Origin: an uncultured Pelagibacteraceae bacterium
GTDB taxonomy: Bacteria > Pseudomonadota > Alphaproteobacteria > Pelagibacterales > Pelagibacteraceae
Assembly: GCA_902525625.1 (NCBI GenBank)
Contig: CABZHM010000007.1
Span: 1 to 53,392 of the forward strand
Reading direction: 5' to 3'
Length of the DNA: 53,392 bases
Shown: positions 52,864 to 53,392 of the stretch, in pieces
Layout: every line of letters begins with the position of its first letter
How positions within the stretch are numbered: position 1 is the first letter of the stretch
Translations under genes and position numbers: made by a program
The notes under the pieces: generated by a model
Seen by the model: the letters and a program-made list of their open reading frames with translations, nothing else
Told to the model about the DNA's origin: nothing
Database searches by the model: none

Positions 52864-53392
52864 GCCATGGAATTGTTTTATCTATTATTTTTCTTAAAGT
52901 GACATCAAATAATAAACCCAGCATTCCCATTATAAATATAGTGATCCAAATAACTTCATATTGAAAATATTTTTTAGCAACGTTTTCAACGAAACCAATT
53001 CCAGTTGTTCCAGCTAAAAACTCAGCTGCAACTAAAGTTCCCCAACACATTCCAACTGCCACCCTTATCCCTGTAAGTATTTCTGGTAAAGAATTTGGAA
53101 AAATTACATATCTCAAGATTTGTTTTTTTGATGCACCAAGTGAGTGAGCTGCATGGATTTTTGATAACTGAGTGCCAGAGGCACCAGCTCTCGCAGAAAT
53201 AATCATGATTGATAATGAGACCATAAATAATAAGAAAACTTTCCCAGTATTATCAATTCCTAAAACTGAGATGATTAAAGGAGCCCAAGCCAGAGGGGGA
53301 ACAGGCCTATAAAGCTCAATTAATGGATCAAAGAAACCTTTGGCAAATCTATTTAGTCCCATAAATAATCCAAGTGGCACACCAATTAATAT
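52850..53392 (-). CDS. TauC/SsuC-type ABC transporter permease, 5' end beyond window
   Basis: About 180 residues in view; the frame continues past the right edge (LIGVPLGLFMGLNRF is mid-protein), so the start is not seen and the GTG at 53378 is internal. The coupling segment is LSKIHAAHSLGASKKQILRYVIFP (EAA loop, near residue 75 of the visible part), and PELLTGIRVAVGMCWGTLVAAEF-like residues PEILTGIRVAVGMCWGTLVA follow, typical of TauC/SsuC. Imports taurine/alkanesulfonates or similar substrates. Overlaps the ComC/LDH2-type gene by 14 bases. Confidence 0.85.
   Translation of the reverse strand: MLIGVPLGLFMGLNRFAKGFFDPLIELYRPVPPLAWAPLIISVLGIDNTGKVFLLFMVSLSIMIISARAGASGTQLSKIHAAHSLGASKKQILRYVIFPNSLPEILTGIRVAVGMCWGTLVAAEFLAGTTGIGFVENVAKKYFQYEVIWITIFIMGMLGLLFDVTLRKIIDKTIPWRGKG

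Noticed and set aside
1..53392. tRNA, rRNA, CRISPR, insertion sequence or prophage
   Set aside because: The gaps between genes are short and contain no cloverleaf, direct-repeat array, transposase or integrase; none is supportable.

Overview
The window is very AT-rich, gene-dense DNA with tiny or overlapping intergenic gaps, long runs of co-directional genes and poly-A/poly-T stretches between and inside genes. Together with the gene content (a liv-type amino-acid ABC transporter, DmdA-like and dimethylglycine-dehydrogenase-like one-carbon enzymes, AcuI, TauD-like dioxygenases, an FbpABC iron transporter) this points to a streamlined marine alphaproteobacterium of the SAR11 / Pelagibacterales type. 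That assignment is inference from style and content; there is no rRNA or tRNA here. No mobile element, prophage or CRISPR array was seen.

Layout. 1-753: 3' part of gpsA. 750-5878 (-): branched-chain amino-acid type ABC transporter with its binding protein first, a strong hairpin after that gene, then livF-livG-livH-livM. 6071-10970: glutamine amidotransferase (+), then formate-THF ligase, a DMT permease, a hypothetical, an Asp/Glu racemase and a cold-shock protein (-). 11082-13995: purE-purK-GNAT operon, a 51-aa Cys4 microprotein, and a YIP1-like membrane protein with a 34-aa membrane microprotein. 14032-16111 (-): DmdA/GcvT-like protein with a methylene-THF reductase-like partner. 16176-27404 (+): a long, largely translationally coupled run: METTL27-like methyltransferase, small APS-kinase-like kinase, HxGH nucleotidyltransferase, crotonase-fold protein, SBP56/methanethiol oxidase, 2Fe-2S ferredoxin, CoA-binding protein, flavodoxin-fold oxidoreductase, DUF4864 protein, an 810-aa FAD/GcvT dehydrogenase, EtfB, EtfA and ETF-quinone oxidoreductase. 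27405-29528 (-): DUF2237, two tandem 2OG-Fe oxygenases, hisI. 29587-32112 (+): folE, acuI, a LysR regulator. 32135-37569 (+): two tandem Fur-type palindromes followed by fbpA, a 56-aa Cys-rich microprotein, a hairpin, fbpB, fbpC, azlC, azlD and a thioredoxin-like protein. 37571-39974: ETHE1-like persulfide dioxygenase (-), cupredoxin, DUF4396 protein and a methyltransferase (+). 39991-40079: stack of hairpins ending in a good terminator (candidate small RNA). 40330-42483: a 59-aa membrane microprotein, a GBBH/TauD-type dioxygenase (-), a HisN-type phosphatase. 42476-46312 (-): eleven small genes (secreted, alpha+beta-barrel, SnoaL-like, DUF1330, DUF2798, SMR). 46381-49588: cysK, cysE, a VOC protein, msrB, a LysE-type exporter. 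49581-53392 (-): a HisD-family enzyme that looks like sulfopropanediol dehydrogenase HpsN, a phosphate acetyltransferase, a ComC/LDH2-type dehydrogenase and a TauC-type permease cut by the window edge.

How it works together. Three themes recur. (1) Methyl and one-carbon oxidation: DmdA-like transferase and the FAD/GcvT dehydrogenase load methyl or methylene groups onto tetrahydrofolate, MetF-like and Fhs move them through the folate pool, FolE may support pterin synthesis, and ETF plus ETF-QO take flavin electrons to quinone. (2) Reduced sulfur: methanethiol oxidase would release sulfide, ETHE1 oxidises persulfides, CysE/CysK fix sulfide into cysteine, MsrB repairs methionine, and the HpsN/ComC/TauC group at the right edge suggests C3-sulfonate use. 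This fits a cell relying on reduced organic sulfur. (3) Nutrient scavenging: liv-type, Fe(III) and sulfonate-type ABC transporters, with Fur-type control visible for iron.
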